Notes under the pieces: generated by a model
What the model saw: the letters and a program-made list of their open reading frames with translations, nothing else
What the model was told of the DNA's origin: nothing
The model's database searches: none
In this document: positions 47,754 to 58,970 of the stretch, piece by piece
Layout of the letters: every line of letters begins with the position of its first letter
Numbering within the stretch: position 1 is the stretch's first letter
DNA from: Spirometra erinaceieuropaei
Taxonomy: Eukaryota > Platyhelminthes > Cestoda > Diphyllobothriidea > Diphyllobothriidae
Assembly: GCA_902702965.1 (NCBI GenBank)
Contig: CACRXP010000006.1
Span: 1,496,548 to 1,560,547, forward strand
DNA length: 64,000 nucleotides
Direction: 5' to 3'
Position numbers and translations under genes: made by a program

Positions 47754-47939
47754 AAGAAGAAGACAGGCCGGAAGGCAAGAATGGTCACCGGCATTGGGCC
47801 AAAAAGGTAGGCATGGCAACGACAAAGCAAGGCCGCCAACAGAACACGCATCTCAACGCACAGCAACACCAATTCAAAATAATTAAGTAGGTTAACAGTA
47901 TTGCGTCCATCAGGTGCGGCCATATAACCACATCTTGCC
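47415..47939 (+). mobile_element. Family H MITE with telomere-like interior
   Basis: About 525 bp. The left end is GTCAGATGTAGTTATGTAGCC; the right end is its inverted form CATATAACCACATCTTGCC. The interior has CCCTAACCCCTAACCCTAAC (about 47602-47625), followed by an AGA microsatellite (47673-47764) that is absent from the other copies. Confidence 0.78.
47673..47764 (+). repeat. AGA microsatellite inside a family H MITE
   Basis: Two AGA runs separated by AGGAGGAAT. Absent from the other family H copies. Confidence 0.9.
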
Positions 47940-48058
47940 AATCATTTGTACAAAACTATGGCAACACTGAGCAAAGAATGATTGTTAGTTATTTGAATTT
48001 GGCCCCGTGATCAATAAAGTGAATCCAAGCCACGGGTCTTTTTTCTATCTGGGCTCAG

Positions 48059-48155
48059 GGTTGCGGCTACCATGTGATTGCAACTGATGGTGATTCCAAG
48101 TCACTCCTCACGGTCGACACCCGTCAGCATGTCGCAGAAGGTCAGGCTAAAAGCG
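48059..48155 (+). CDS. Candidate exon 2 of the unrecognised downstream gene
   Basis: The acceptor is TTTTTTCTATCTGGGCTCAG (ends 48058) and the donor is GCG|GTGAGA (48156). The exon is phase 0 to phase 1, exactly what the preceding candidate exon needs. It encodes GCGYHVIATDGDSKSLLTVD and then TRQHVAEGQAKS. No family is recognised. Both splice sites are good, which is the main support. Confidence 0.4.
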
Positions 48156-48433
48156 GTGAGAACCAGCGCACAGTCCTGCTTCACTCCACTGGTCATTACA
48201 TTCTCTTCCGAAACCGGCTTACTGCGCGCGGCATGAACCACCATAGTATCATTATCATCTGTATAAATGGCTCCGGTCAATACACTTGCAGCCTAATTTT
48301 CCCCAGTCTATTTCAGTTCTCGGTATCATTAGGGTTGCTAACGTAATATTCAGGCTGGTCCTCATTTCACGGTACTCCTTGCAGTTTTCCGGGTCCGAAG
48401 ATCCGGTTCATGTCAATGCAGGTTAAAAGACAA

Positions 48434-48702
48434 CAGTATATGGGCTAATTCATGAAATGTCAACCGAAATTCTGAAATGCGTTTTCGTCTCGGAAAGATT
48501 AACTAAGTTGGGTTGTAAAACTAATCCTCATGCATGCAGTCGGAAGGAAGTTCATTCAAAAGCCGGCACCCTGAGGTAACTGATTTAGGCTAGAATTGTG
48601 CTGCGTAATGGTTAGTTTTACCACCCTACTTAACTAGTCTTTTTGAAACGAAAACGCATTTCGGAATTTCGGTTGACATTTCATGAGTTAGCCCACCTAA
48701 TG
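48434..48702. mobile_element. Family A element, internally deleted (269 bp)
   Basis: Both terminal arms of family A are present (GGGCTAATTCATGAAATGTC at the left, CATTTCATGAGTTAGCCCAC at the right) with the middle removed; the arms meet near 48530. TA follows the right end. Confidence 0.7.
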
Positions 48703-50117
48703 TACATCAGGCTCGAAGTAGCACGCACATTTCTCGGCAAACTTCGCAGGAGACATCCCGATTCCTCTAGAGGGGTAGTCTATTTCGCCACTCTAAGCAT
48801 CAGGCAATACATACAGTCCTGCCGACGAATGCCTCCCCTCCGTCCCAGTCTTCTGACCTGTTACCTAGGCATAGTTTAATCAGTACTCTGCATGGAAGAG
48901 AAACGTCTGGGTGGGATGAAATTGTCGTACGTTGACGACTGCAGTGAACTTGTTGAGCTTTATGTACTTTCAGGCACTCATTGAAGTGTCCGCAAAATGT
49001 GTTTTTCTGGCTCTCAAGCGGACCCTTTGACCAGCATTTGCATATGGCAGCCGTATAGTCCATACAAATGTCTGTTTCAAGTGGAGGTCAGAGAATCCGC
49101 CTAATCTCAGAGGTGAACCATCAGGCATAGTAAAGACCTGATCAAAAGCCGCTTCTGATTTCATAGTCCTCTCTCTCTCTCTCTCCAGTCAGTCATACCG
49201 CCTCCTCGGCTGATAAAAGCAAGCTGTGGCTTGGAAGCTTAAAGTGTCTGGTTATGTGTTGTATTCGAGGTAGTAGCCGGTGTCGGCCTGATGTACGCTT
49301 AGAACACTCGGAATTTACTCGGCCATGCATTTATTGAACGAAATGGCATGAGTTTCAGACAACTTCTTGGATCAGCCCCCGTTATTCCGGCCTGGATGGC
49401 CTGGGGAATAAGTTGTGACACCTGTGGAGCTGCACAGTTCCCAGACGTAGACACGGCAAGTGACAGGTAACAAGAACGTTACACTAGTTTTGAACGTCTT
49501 TGGTTAGGGCCTGTCTACCAATGCACGCCCTAGCAAGCTTTGTCTGTTGACAGTTTTAGCTTATTTCGAATATCCGCTAGGGCTTTGTCTTGCTTCTCTG
49601 ATTGCATTCGTAAAGAACCACGTTTTATTTCTACTTAATGATTGTGAGTGGTATTTTTTATGTATTTAAATTATTTTGGTGGAGACTGCTACGGATGTTG
49701 TTAACAAAAGTTCGTGTTCTGAGAACCCACGCTCGACAGTGAGCGTCAGAAAAAAATTTGACGCCTCAGACAATTCCATGTTCTCAGATTCCGAGCAGTG
49801 TAATTTATTTGATGCCTATCTGCACGTCTACTTGATTTTCTTTTTAGCTCGTCAATTTGGTCAAATTCGCGGACATCTGGAGTGTTAAATTGGGTAGCAT
49901 TCAGTGACTGTCAGACAGAGGCCTAGCTCGCCAAAGGCTATCCAAGCTAAAGATTAAAATGGACTGCACAGATTGTGCTGCACCGTCAGCGTTGTTGAAC
50001 TGCTGACGGCTGACTAATCAAACATCAGTTCGGCGTGTTTCAATCTGCGTCAGTCAGATTAGTGAGCAATTTTCCCCGCAGTTGCCCCTTGTCTCATCCT
50101 ACTGAATCCCTTTTCAG
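48703..50117. other. No supportable feature
   Basis: A 70-codon open frame at 49676-49888 lacks splice or start support. A short CT run is at 49168-49186. Confidence 0.45.
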
Positions 50118-50210
50118 TAACATCAGCGTACGAATGGACCATATTCGACGTTTATGGACCTCCATGCGCCTGCGGCCCTCCCATCACTATTACCGACTTA
50201 CTGTTCAGGA
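50118..50210 (+). CDS. Candidate exon 3 of the unrecognised downstream gene
   Basis: The acceptor CCCTTTTCAG ends at 50117; the likely donor is AGGA|GTAACT at 50211 (phase 1 to phase 1). The translation contains YEWTIFDVYG, PPCACGPPI and TITDLLFR. The frame stays open well past the donor, so the end is uncertain. Together with 46925 and 48059 it would form a beta-rich, cysteine-containing extracellular segment. No homologue is recognised. Confidence 0.35.
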
Positions 50211-50477
50211 GTAACTATATACTTATGCGCATCCGCTGTATTCTTGTATTTATTGTCGACCAATCGTCCTCCTTTTCTCATCGATGTCATCTTTTTATGG
50301 CACTTTGCGAGAGAAAAATCAGCTTTATTTCGAAAATTGTTGGCAAAAACGTCCTCCATTCCCGTGACCAGAACACAAGTTAATAGATGGGTTTTCATAA
50401 ACACTCTGCAACTTTTATGAGGACACTGCCAGTCTCGACCTCTGTGTTTCGTCACCTTTACGCGTTAGACATCATGT

Positions 50478-51320
50478 CAGAGATGGTAACACTGATATGC
50501 CGATGCACGGCAAGAGATATGCCGGAAGGCACGGCGCACGGGGCGGAAAGACTTCGCAGATATCAATTCAGGATGAAGAGGACGGACGATATCATCCAGA
50601 ATTCGATCAGCAAACAACTTGATTGAAGTGAAATGTCTATGTATTAAAACATCTACTAGAAAGACATAAGAAACATCAACAGCACAAGGGAACATTCGGA
50701 CATCGTGTTCTAGAATGATAATCTCTTTTTAAGGAGAACAGGAAGAATAACTGGAGGATAATAAAGAATTAGAAGGAGAATACAGGCATCTATACATAAA
50801 TTTCCAGATTAGGACTTAAGGTGTGTGATATGGACACAAACGACGAATGCAATAAGCAAGTTTATGAACCCTACGGAAAAGAGTTTCAGTGTGAAAGGAG
50901 GATGAGCGATTTGAATGTAGAAGAACATCGAGATAGCGGAAAGATGTTGCTTCATTGGGAAGGATGTCAAAGGGTTCGGTAATAGTGGAGGGTCGCAGTC
51001 GAAAATCACATTCGACCGACTTCTGATTATCGAGCAAAAAACCACTTTCCAACGACTATGCAGTCTTGATCAAAGTCATCCTTCGGAACTTGGAGTTGAG
51101 TCTGATTTTTCATAGGGTGGCCAACAGCCATGTCATCAGCACACGTAACATGTAGGCAGTCATCGGGTGATATCAGGTCATCAGTGTTAAGTGAGAAGAG
51201 GTGAGGGAAGAAGATGGGACCTTGAAGGACTGCGCAGGGGGAGATGGCGCGAAAATTTATTGAAAACAGAGGTCCAGCGGAAGGAATCAGCGTTGAGATA
51301 CAGCTGTTGGGTTGCATCCT
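50478..51320 (-). pseudogene. Non-LTR (LINE) reverse transcriptase remnant
   Basis: Minus strand, broken into several frames. 51317-51027 has the RT B/C region: VLQGPIFFPHLFSLNTDDLI followed by CADDMAVG (the F/Y-A-D-D box). 51052-50816 continues with NQKSVECDF, and 50695-50477 has the typical LINE C-terminal segment RILDDIVRPLHPEL then FRHISCRAS. The 5' part is missing. The pattern is CR1/Jockey-like, but I cannot fix the clade by eye. Confidence 0.7.
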
Positions 51321-51384
51321 CCCTCACTGTTTGGGGCCTGAAACTGCCAACCGAATTAAGGGTAAGAAATAGACGAAGATACTG

Positions 51385-51545
51385 GAGTGCTAACAAAGAC
51401 CAGAATAGACACTTAGGGCTTATCAGTCCTCACCGGCCAGTCATATCTAAGCTCAGGTGTGAACCATCTGGGATTCGATCCCGATGCTATAGATTGAGCT
51501 CATAGACACAACGGGACGAAAATGTCCTGTAACTTGTCTGGTGAC
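51385..51545 (-). mobile_element. SINE-A fragment
   Basis: Contains the reversed tail and B-box-like GGGATTCGATCCCGATGC. It sits at the 5' side of the LINE remnant. Confidence 0.5.
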
Positions 51546-52589
51546 ATTGGCGGCGGCATTGCGGCCTCTGAGGTTAATGCGTAAGACTGGTCACGCAAAT
51601 ATGAAGCCGAGGATGTCATAAATGAAACAAACCTACTGCGACAGGGCTGGACGTGTGTGCCCGAAGCCAACAGGTCTGTGCGGCAGCCACAGCATGCTTG
51701 GCATCGTTAAGGTCACAGCTATATGAACTAATCACTAGACGGGCCTGTACAAACCGAGGGCACATATGTTATTTGCTTTTGACACTTCTACCGTCGTTGC
51801 CGATGAAATCCACTGTGTGCTCCACAGAAAGGTGAGAGCAGGGACGGTGACTTGTGCGTGAATCAGGTCATAGTGATGTCATCAGTTGGCAACCTTCCAA
51901 GCCACGGCTTTTAGCGCATCATGATAACTTCAAACGCATCAGATTGTTCGTAGTGAGGAACTTGCTCTCAGTTGTCGACCTCACTCTCTATAACCACTGC
52001 CCGGGCCCCGGCCGATCATCTGTTTAGTGCACGGGGTCACTAATCGGGGATGCCTGCGCGAACGCACCTGTGCGACCAGACGAGGGACTAGCAGGAAATC
52101 GTCCGAAGACGAGGAAATCGGGGAAAAGGGTGAGATAAGGCGTAGACAGCAAGTGCAGGCCTCACCATTTAGGTCATGAAGCCGTTAACCGAAGTAGCCG
52201 AGTAGAAAATAAAAGAGGGGGCCTAATGTCTGCTACATGAGCGAGAAAGCGGATATTTTCCCACCACTTGGTGGAGGACTAGAACCAGCGAGAGTATCAC
52301 CGGCACATACTCTCCGGTTTCGGTATCCATCAACAGGCAAGGGACTGGTTACGGCGATGTCAGACTGAGTAGCTGCGCAATGCGAAGCCAGGAATACGGG
52401 AGGGTACCCCAAGAACGATAATTATTACCTGTTGGCAAGCGGGTTGACAGTGCTGCCCTCTCTTGATAGGTACGTTTACTAGACACCCTTCTTGCTCCGC
52501 TGGAAAAGTAGTGTTCGTGAGAAACCATGGCAGCGGACAAAGTGACTGTTTTATTAAGCCCTCTCCTTCTCAGCGACTTTGAGATGAAA

Positions 52590-53040
52590 AAAACCTTAAG
52601 GAGAAACGCGTCAACACCAAATTCTGGTTCCTGTTCATGATTGTTTGTTTTTTCGACACCAAAGAAGTCGCTCACGTTAAATTTGTTTTTTAGGGCGTCA
52701 CAGTTAACCAACATTACTGTCTGCAAGTGCTGAAACGCTTACCCGAGGCAAGGGTGAGAAAAAACCACCCGAATGTTGGCGATCCAGGGACTGGCCGTTC
52801 CATCACGACAACACACCTGCCCACACGGGGCTCAAAATCAAGCAGTTTTGGCGAAAAACGACATGGCAACGGCTTCTCACCTATTCACTCGCCCGATATA
52901 GCCTCTGTGACTTCAGCTTATTCCCAGGAGCAAAGAAAGTCTAAAGGGTAGGCGTTTTCAGGACGCGGAAGCGGTTACGAAAAGTGGCTGGGAGCACTTA
53001 AAAACATTGGTTCAGAAGAATAAAAAAAATGCCTCTAACA
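52590..53040 (+). pseudogene. Mariner-type transposase remnant with stop and frameshift
   Basis: Plus strand. One frame reads FFDTKEVAHVKFVF, a stop (52691-52693), then GVTVNQHYCLQVLKRLPEA, matching the mariner block with the first catalytic Asp (FFD). A frameshift near 52770-52790 moves into the frame encoding WPFHHDNTPAHTGLKIKQF (second Asp at 52807-52809) and SLCDFSLFP (third Asp at 52909-52911, 34 codons later). The tail resembles LKGRRFQDAEAV. All three Asp codons survive but the frame is broken, so the copy is dead. Confidence 0.8.
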
Positions 53041-53621
53041 GTGAAAAACTCCTTTAGAAAAGTGCATATCTTCCAATGGGCAGTACTTTGGACGGGAGTA
53101 ATATTTGTAAGATGTCGTCCTAAATTTAAAGAATTGAAATAAATAATTCTCGTTTTTGGGTACCCCCGTAGTACATGGGCTCGCAATGGTGATCCAGGCG
53201 CCATAAACTGGGTCGGGATGGAATCATAGGACGAGACTAACTCAATGGACGGCAATCTTCCCCCCAGCGACCTAGTCGGTGACTAGTGCGAAACCAACTG
53301 TTGGTTATGAATTCCATCGGAATAATTATGTAAGACGTAGACAAAAGTTGCAGGGATCAACTTGGTCGACTAGAAGTTGGTGAGGCAAGGAAGGAAGAAG
53401 GCGCTGTTAGTGCAATGAACTCAGAGGTCATTGCTATTGTGCATTAAACAATCTAATCCAAATAATTAGAAGTTCAACAGAAGTATTGTCTGGGGGGTAC
53501 TTATTCGCATATCTTGCCAACTTACCACCCGCAGCATATTTGCTGCCCTTTGGGTGTTTTGTTCATTTCTGCTTGATCTCACTGTTAAGTAGAATCCCTA
53601 ATCAGTTAGGTAGATTTTGTT

Positions 53622-53681
53622 CGGCGGCGGCGGCGGCGGCGGTGGTGGTGGTGATGGTGGTGGTGGTGGTGGTGGTGGTGG

Positions 53682-53740
<59 letters not shown>
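53622..53740 (+). repeat. Compound GCG/GTG/GCT trinucleotide array
   Basis: GGC units, then GTG units with one GAT, then about 18 GCT/CTG units, stepping from one triplet to the next. It runs directly into a SINE-A copy. Confidence 0.9.
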
Positions 53741-53744
<4 letters not shown>

Positions 53745-54150
53745 AGGCTGCTAGTTAGGCTCGAGAGAGAGAGAGAGAGATCCCCAAGGCACCACGAGAC
53801 AAGTGAGTTCCGCATTACGATCGGTGAGCGCTCCCCTACCACTGTATATACCCGATCAACCGATAGTTCAACGAACCCGTGACCAGTGGTTAGGGGCGGT
53901 GGATTTCTAACCAACAGGTCGCGGGATTGGATCCCAAGTTTTCCACACTTAACGGCTTTAATAATACTGGCTGACGGCGTCTAATGAGCCAGAAACAGCT
54001 ATTCCAGTCTCCCTTTCTTTGTCAGTAATACTATTCTGCCTATAGTTTGGCTCGAAAGAGAGAGAGAGAGAGCCCCAAAGTACCACAAGAGGAGTGGGCT
54101 CCGTAACATGATTGGTGGGCGCCCTCCTAGCATGCACGAAGGTGTAACAT
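53745..54150 (+). mobile_element. SINE-A with a partial second head
   Basis: Forward copy with the GA run GAGAGAGAGAGAGAGATCC, core GACCAGTGGTTAGGGGCGGT and B-box GGGATTGGATCCC. After its tail a second GA-run head begins at about 54048. Confidence 0.68.
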
Positions 54151-54379
54151 GGGTGACACCAACTTGTCCTGGTAGCGGAAGCACGACTATGGTGATAACA
54201 GGTGCTTGTAAGCTGCACGCTGACAGCTCCAATCAGGCGTACCGATGAAATTTGGTGGATACTTGTGCTTCTTCCCGTCTCGGCACCCAGCTTCATCTGT
54301 TGCTCCGCAAAGTCCTGCTAAATACGCTAACTACATCCCGGAAACCGTTCTTGATTGGTGAGCTATACCAGACGAGAGT

Positions 54380-54840
54380 GTCCAACGTGCGTGTGCCTTC
54401 AAACCTTGCGCCACGCGGTAGATGCGCTGGACCAACACGGGGGCTAGATCCGGGTCCGCCGGGGGCTATTGGGGATACGAACCTATAGCAAATGCCAACC
54501 CTGGGATGTGGTAATCGGCCCAGTTTTAGACCCACGTCGCAGCACTTGGGATCCGAGCCTTCCCCTCATTTTCTAGACCAGGGGTACGCCGAGTTGCGGG
54601 TCTTCGCCATACCATCCACCTGCGTCCTCTCCTGTCCCCGGTTTCCTTGACTTTGTATTGACACTGGGCTAAGGAGGGTGGGGAAGGAGATAGTTCGGTA
54701 GATGCAGCGCAAGTCGACTATCACTTTAAACTAATTCACGCCCAATTCATCGTTCTTGCTCTCGTCCTGCTGTGGAACATAGGATGGGCGGGGTCGAAAT
54801 CGATGGTCGAACTGTCGTCGTCTTCACAATCGGTGGTCCT
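54380..54840 (-). repeat. Family C interspersed repeat
   Basis: Reversed: GGTAGATGCGCTGGACCAAC at the left and CCACCTGCGTCCTCTCCTGT, GGTAGATGCAGCGCAAGTCG at the right. Shorter pieces of the family lie at 43315-43410 and 51775-51870. Confidence 0.62.
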
Positions 54841-54849
54841 GATAGTGAG

Positions 54850-55185
54850 TATGTTATTACCGACAAAGACAAGGGAGACTGGAATGGCCATTTCTGACTT
54901 ATTAGCCGTCTTCAGCCAGCCTTACCCAAGCCCGAAGTGTGGAACACCCGAGGCTCGAACTCGCGACCTGTTGGTTTAGAAGACAACGCCTCTACTCACC
55001 GGGCCACGAGCCCGTTGTCCTGTCGGTTTTCGATCGGGAATATACAATGGTCGGGGGCGCTCACCGATCGTTCATACGGAACTCACTCGTTCCGATGAGC
55101 CTTACGGGCTCTCTCTCGAGCCCAACCAGCAGCCACACAGCGGCACATGGTATAGGGAGAATGGCATTACGGACAAAGACAAGGG
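54850..55185 (-). mobile_element. SINE-A, young-looking copy
   Basis: Reversed full-length copy. It is almost the same as the copy at 19092-19312 over about 200 bp, including GGTTTAGAAG and CACCGGGCCACGAGCCCGTT. Confidence 0.75.
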
Positions 55186-55995
55186 GTGTTCCCCAACTCC
55201 CTTCTCACCTTACTGAGAGGGCAGCATGTAATCCCCTAGGTGGCTCAGTCTAACTCGGATAGTCTTCTCAATAGGCAAAAGTGGTGATTCGTAGCGGGAA
55301 TCATCACCGGTACTGCGCCCGCCATGGCGTGGACATTGTCACTCCCAAAAAAATTTCAAAGTCTTTCGACGTTTACTGAGAAACACGAGTTCAATTTCAT
55401 GTAAATAAGAGGAAAAGGAGCGATTCTGCGTGCCAGACGGAACAGACATCTACTGACGTGCTACCGAATCGTAAGTTCCCGACTCTTGGGCGAAATTCCG
55501 CATGTGCCAACACCTGAGTGTCACCGACCGATGTTGGCTATGAAGTCGGAAACGGTCGTTTCAGCGCCTTCAATCGCCGCAGATAATTCCTGTCTGTACT
55601 GCTGTTGGCAGGTATCTACACTACTCTATGAGTTTAACGCAATCTAGGCCACGGCTTTCAGACGCCGAGTGGGGTTCAGCCTGCAAATGGCCCCATTATA
55701 CACGCATTCAATTACACAGACGTCTGCAATACCGTGAGAAGGAAGCAGCTCTGGCCTCACTGACCATTGGGACTGGGGTTCAGCTTCGAGTTCCTCGGCC
55801 GTAATGTTTGGGTGTGGCTGACCGACGATGATAGTTGAGCCAGCAATGGCCATTTCATCCTGTCAGTATGCGTTCATGTCACATATTAAATCCATACCGC
55901 GGTAAATCCGGGCCCGCACACGCAGTTGGGGTCGGGCCGCGCGTGGCACGCGTATACGGCCTAAGGGAGGGAAAGAGAGAGAAAGATGTATGTAT
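55186..55995. other. No gene; faint repeat traces
   Basis: 55640-55690 is weakly like family D, and GTGGCACGCGTATACGGC (55943) recalls the family C edge. Nothing firm. Confidence 0.45.
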
Positions 55996-56395
55996 ATATC
56001 AAGTAAATAATTTCAGAAATTACTCAGTGCAGGGCTTGGAGTTAAATCTCCAGGACATTACTCTTTTTCATACTACTCGTAGTACTAATTGTTTGTAGAA
56101 TGGGCATTACGTGGTTATTCCACAGTAGTTGATTGTCTTCGACTCAAATGTTCATTGAAATTTCGGTTCTGAGCCTAAAAAGTCATGTCCCGGAGATTTA
56201 ACTCCAAGTTCTGCACTGATTAATTTCCGAAATTATTCACCTGATTATTCTCTGGAGTTCATATACCAGAAACTGCATAGAGAACGCGGGGGTCCCAATG
56301 AAGAGCCGAACCCCTCGCAGCTGTGTCACGCAGCGGCAGAATGTCGGCGAAACACGCGTCTGGGCTTTTAGAAAGTGTCTATGTCGGGAGTACTC
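55996..56395. repeat. Inverted-arm repeat, copy 2
   Basis: The left arm (AATTTCAGAAATTACTCAGT ... CTTGGAGTTAAATCTCCAGG) is mirrored at 56185-56250. It is followed by the GGCGAAACACGCGTCTGGGC core also seen at 36203-36381. Confidence 0.6.
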
Positions 56396-56410
56396 TATAA
56401 TACCTATATA

Positions 56411-56414
<4 letters not shown>

Positions 56415-56460
<46 letters not shown>
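56415..56460 (+). repeat. GA dinucleotide run
   Basis: About 23 GA units following an inverted-arm repeat. Similar short CT/GA runs at 13099, 13994-14020, 14383-14420 and 63738-63782 belong to or adjoin repeats; AT runs are at 18266-18287, 18868-18887 and 19526-19544. Confidence 0.9.
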
Positions 56461-56464
<4 letters not shown>

Positions 56465-58039
56465 GAGAGGAGAGGATGCGACATTTGCTGTCTTAGTCTG
56501 CCCCACAATAAATGTAATCAATACTGTGCTCAATTCACGGAGCGCACGATGGATATCACCGCTTTCGATTGTCATGCTCCAATGCCGCTCGTCTGCATGT
56601 GACCACCACTGACGGTTGTAAATTGGAATCTTAATGCAAAACCGAAGGAGCAAGCTCCTCCCCCAAAACTAGGTCAGTTAGTCGCTTCCTTCAGGTGAAC
56701 ATGAATGTCCTACCTGATATCACCGGCTTGAAGGGGCTTTTTTTCCTAAAAACGAACCATCATTTCCCGCCCTACTGTCCTCTTTCTCCGGCACGGGTAG
56801 ATGATAAATGAAAATGTCTTTTTTGTTTGTCTGTTTGTTTGTTCGCGCTAAGTAACGACACTACCTAGCGGTTACGGTGATGCGTCCTTGAAAAAAGGAA
56901 GTCCTCGTGTTCACCGCTCAGGTCATGAATAAGTCAGTCCACATTTTTCGCTCACGCTGGGCCGGGATTTTGAAAATTTTCCGTTTATACTTTCACCTGC
57001 TTCGAAATTAGGACATGGCCTCTTTCCGAACTCCGGCAGATATTCCGTGCTTTTTTTCCAGTCATAATAAGCGATAATCTTATAGGATGTGGCTGCCGTG
57101 GGGCCCTATTTGAGGCAGCGTTACAGGATGTGACGGCGGCGGCCGCATATCTTGTTTTTTTCTCTGCGTTTTGTTATTTACTAAGGCCATAGTGGGTTGA
57201 TTAGCGCCGTTTTTTTTTCTACTGACAAAGCCGCGAGGTCATAGTTAGGTGACGCTCAAAACGGAAACCGGTGAGATTCATTTTGACCCCTCAGACCAAT
57301 TCCGGTGTTGTGTGGCCTCACGCGGCTGGAGTTTTGCCGACCGGGTAAATCCGATTAACAGAGAATGAGAGTAGATCTGTGTGTGTAGTTTCAACTGGCA
57401 GACTTAACTGCAGTTTTGGCTGGCTAGTTGCGTGGCTCACCACACACACACGCACGCTCAAAACAACAGGCAGCTAAAAGGACATCTCAACATGAGCTGC
57501 TCATTTAAATCAAACCATGCTACAGCGCACAGAACGGCCAGTTGAGGGCGTCTGTTTGGCTCACCGCCTCGGCTGACGACCCTCCTCGGCTCTGTCCGGG
57601 CGTTCCTGCAGCCTAATTGCGCATCCGGGGGACTGAAGGGCGGGGCTTTCTGTGGCTTATTGTGCGCAGCTTTTAGTTGGTGTCCAAGGCGGCATTTGTA
57701 ATCGAAAAGATGGAGAAGACAAGTGTAAGAGAGACGAGAGTGGACGTTTCTACTCCATTTGTAATCTTCAGCCAGTCGGGTGCGTGCGAAAAGCGAAAAA
57801 TTCGCCGGCCTTGAAGTTTTCTTTTGGGTCGGTGGAATACTTGCGACCAATATGTGTAACGGCGTACGCACCTGTGTAGGCCTTAGGATAATTTACTGAA
57901 AATGATCAACCGTCTATTCCTTTTTTATTTGAAATACCGGTTAAATTGTAATGACGAACTACCGAAAACGCATATCAGCCAGCTGACTTTTTAAATACTG
58001 AACAATTCAGAAGATGAAGATGCGATCACTGGAACAAGA
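56461..58039. other. Mostly unassigned; one possible exon inside
   Basis: Contains the weak candidate exon 57677-57760. The reverse-strand 137-codon frame at 57458-57871 mirrors that region and shows no domain. No repeats recognised. Confidence 0.45.
57677..57760 (+). CDS. Possible further cysteine-rich exon
   Basis: An acceptor CTTTTAG ends at 57676 and a GTAATC donor follows at 57761, phase 1 to phase 1, so it could follow the exon at 50118. The product has GGICNRKDGEDKCKRDESG and then RFYSI, with a further Cys if the frame is read on. The charged, Cys-spaced composition is unlike the surrounding repeats. There is no domain match by eye and the splice signals are only fair. Confidence 0.22.
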
Positions 58040-58100
58040 AAGTTATTGGTCTGACGTTTCGGATTCTCATTCGAATCCATCATCAGATACATTCGCAGAA
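58040..58100 (-). ncRNA. Hammerhead ribozyme motif, isolated copy with intact core
   Basis: Minus strand: CTGATGA (58080-58086), stem II GGATTC/GAATCC, GAAA (58057-58060) and the GTC cleavage triplet (58053-58055), followed by a sequence resembling the Penelope 3' tail (CCAATAACTTTCTTGTTCCA). Stem I pairing is weaker than in the copy at 59445. No Penelope coding sequence is seen next to it, so this looks like a 3'-end relic. Confidence 0.62.
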
Positions 58101-58854
58101 AAAGGTGCAATATTCGGACAACGAGTCACTGTAGCTGCGTTAATGTAAGCGTCTGCATCAACCCCGGACAAAAGAACGCTGCTGAATTTGACATCAGAGT
58201 TCACAAAAAATACGGGCAAAATCTATCTGTCTTCCAAATAATGTTCACCATCTGTGGGAAAGTATGCGAAGGTGAGACCAGCCGTTCATTGGCCCGCTCC
58301 AGAAAAGAATTTTGGGTTGAACACAGGTGCGGAGTAAGGAAAAACTATGGAGAACTGCCTCCAATATTTTTGCAAGTAGGTGTTGTTCGGTAGAGTTTTT
58401 GGTCGATCCTTCGTAGGCAGGATGACATTCGCTGACCTGTGTCGCCCCGAAGTGCCGGTACTGCTGAACTATCTACATTGGTTCACTGTCCTGCACCCTC
58501 CGCGTAATTCTTTAATAAGGGGAGAGCTCCCTTTTGAAATAAATTTTTTACCACGGTGAGCAGTCAGGTACTTAAAAAAATACTCGAAATATTGTTAGAT
58601 GGATTGTATGCGTCTGCCAGTAAAGCAGGAGTGTTAAAACTCCGATCGAGTTTATTAAACAACAGTATTTTCTTACCCTGTGCATATACTTTGTCGTTGT
58701 CGAACTTTGCCTTGTGGGTCGGCTGCTGTTACTGATCTTCAAGGCGCACATTTTTGAGCATATTGTTAACAAAAGTGTGTAAACGCCCCTGTGGAGATAT
58801 CTAACATTCCCGATTGCAACCGGAGTCCGCGATGGAGCGTTGGGCGCAAAAAAT

Positions 58855-58970
58855 GGTGAGATGTGGTTATGTGGCTGCACCTGATAGACACAATACTGTC
58901 GACCTACTTACTTATTTTAATTTGGTGTGATTACGCTGGCGTGGTGGTGCTGTGCGTTGTGTGGTGCGCA
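58855..58970 (-). mobile_element. Family H fragment, cut by the Penelope-like element
   Basis: Starts GATGTGGTTATGTGGCTGCA and follows the family for about 110 bp, then switches abruptly to Penelope GIY-YIG sequence at 58971. Confidence 0.7.

Noticed and set aside
57458..57871. 137-codon reverse-strand frame
   Set aside because: No domain, no good context; the opposite strand looks more coding-like at 57677-57760.
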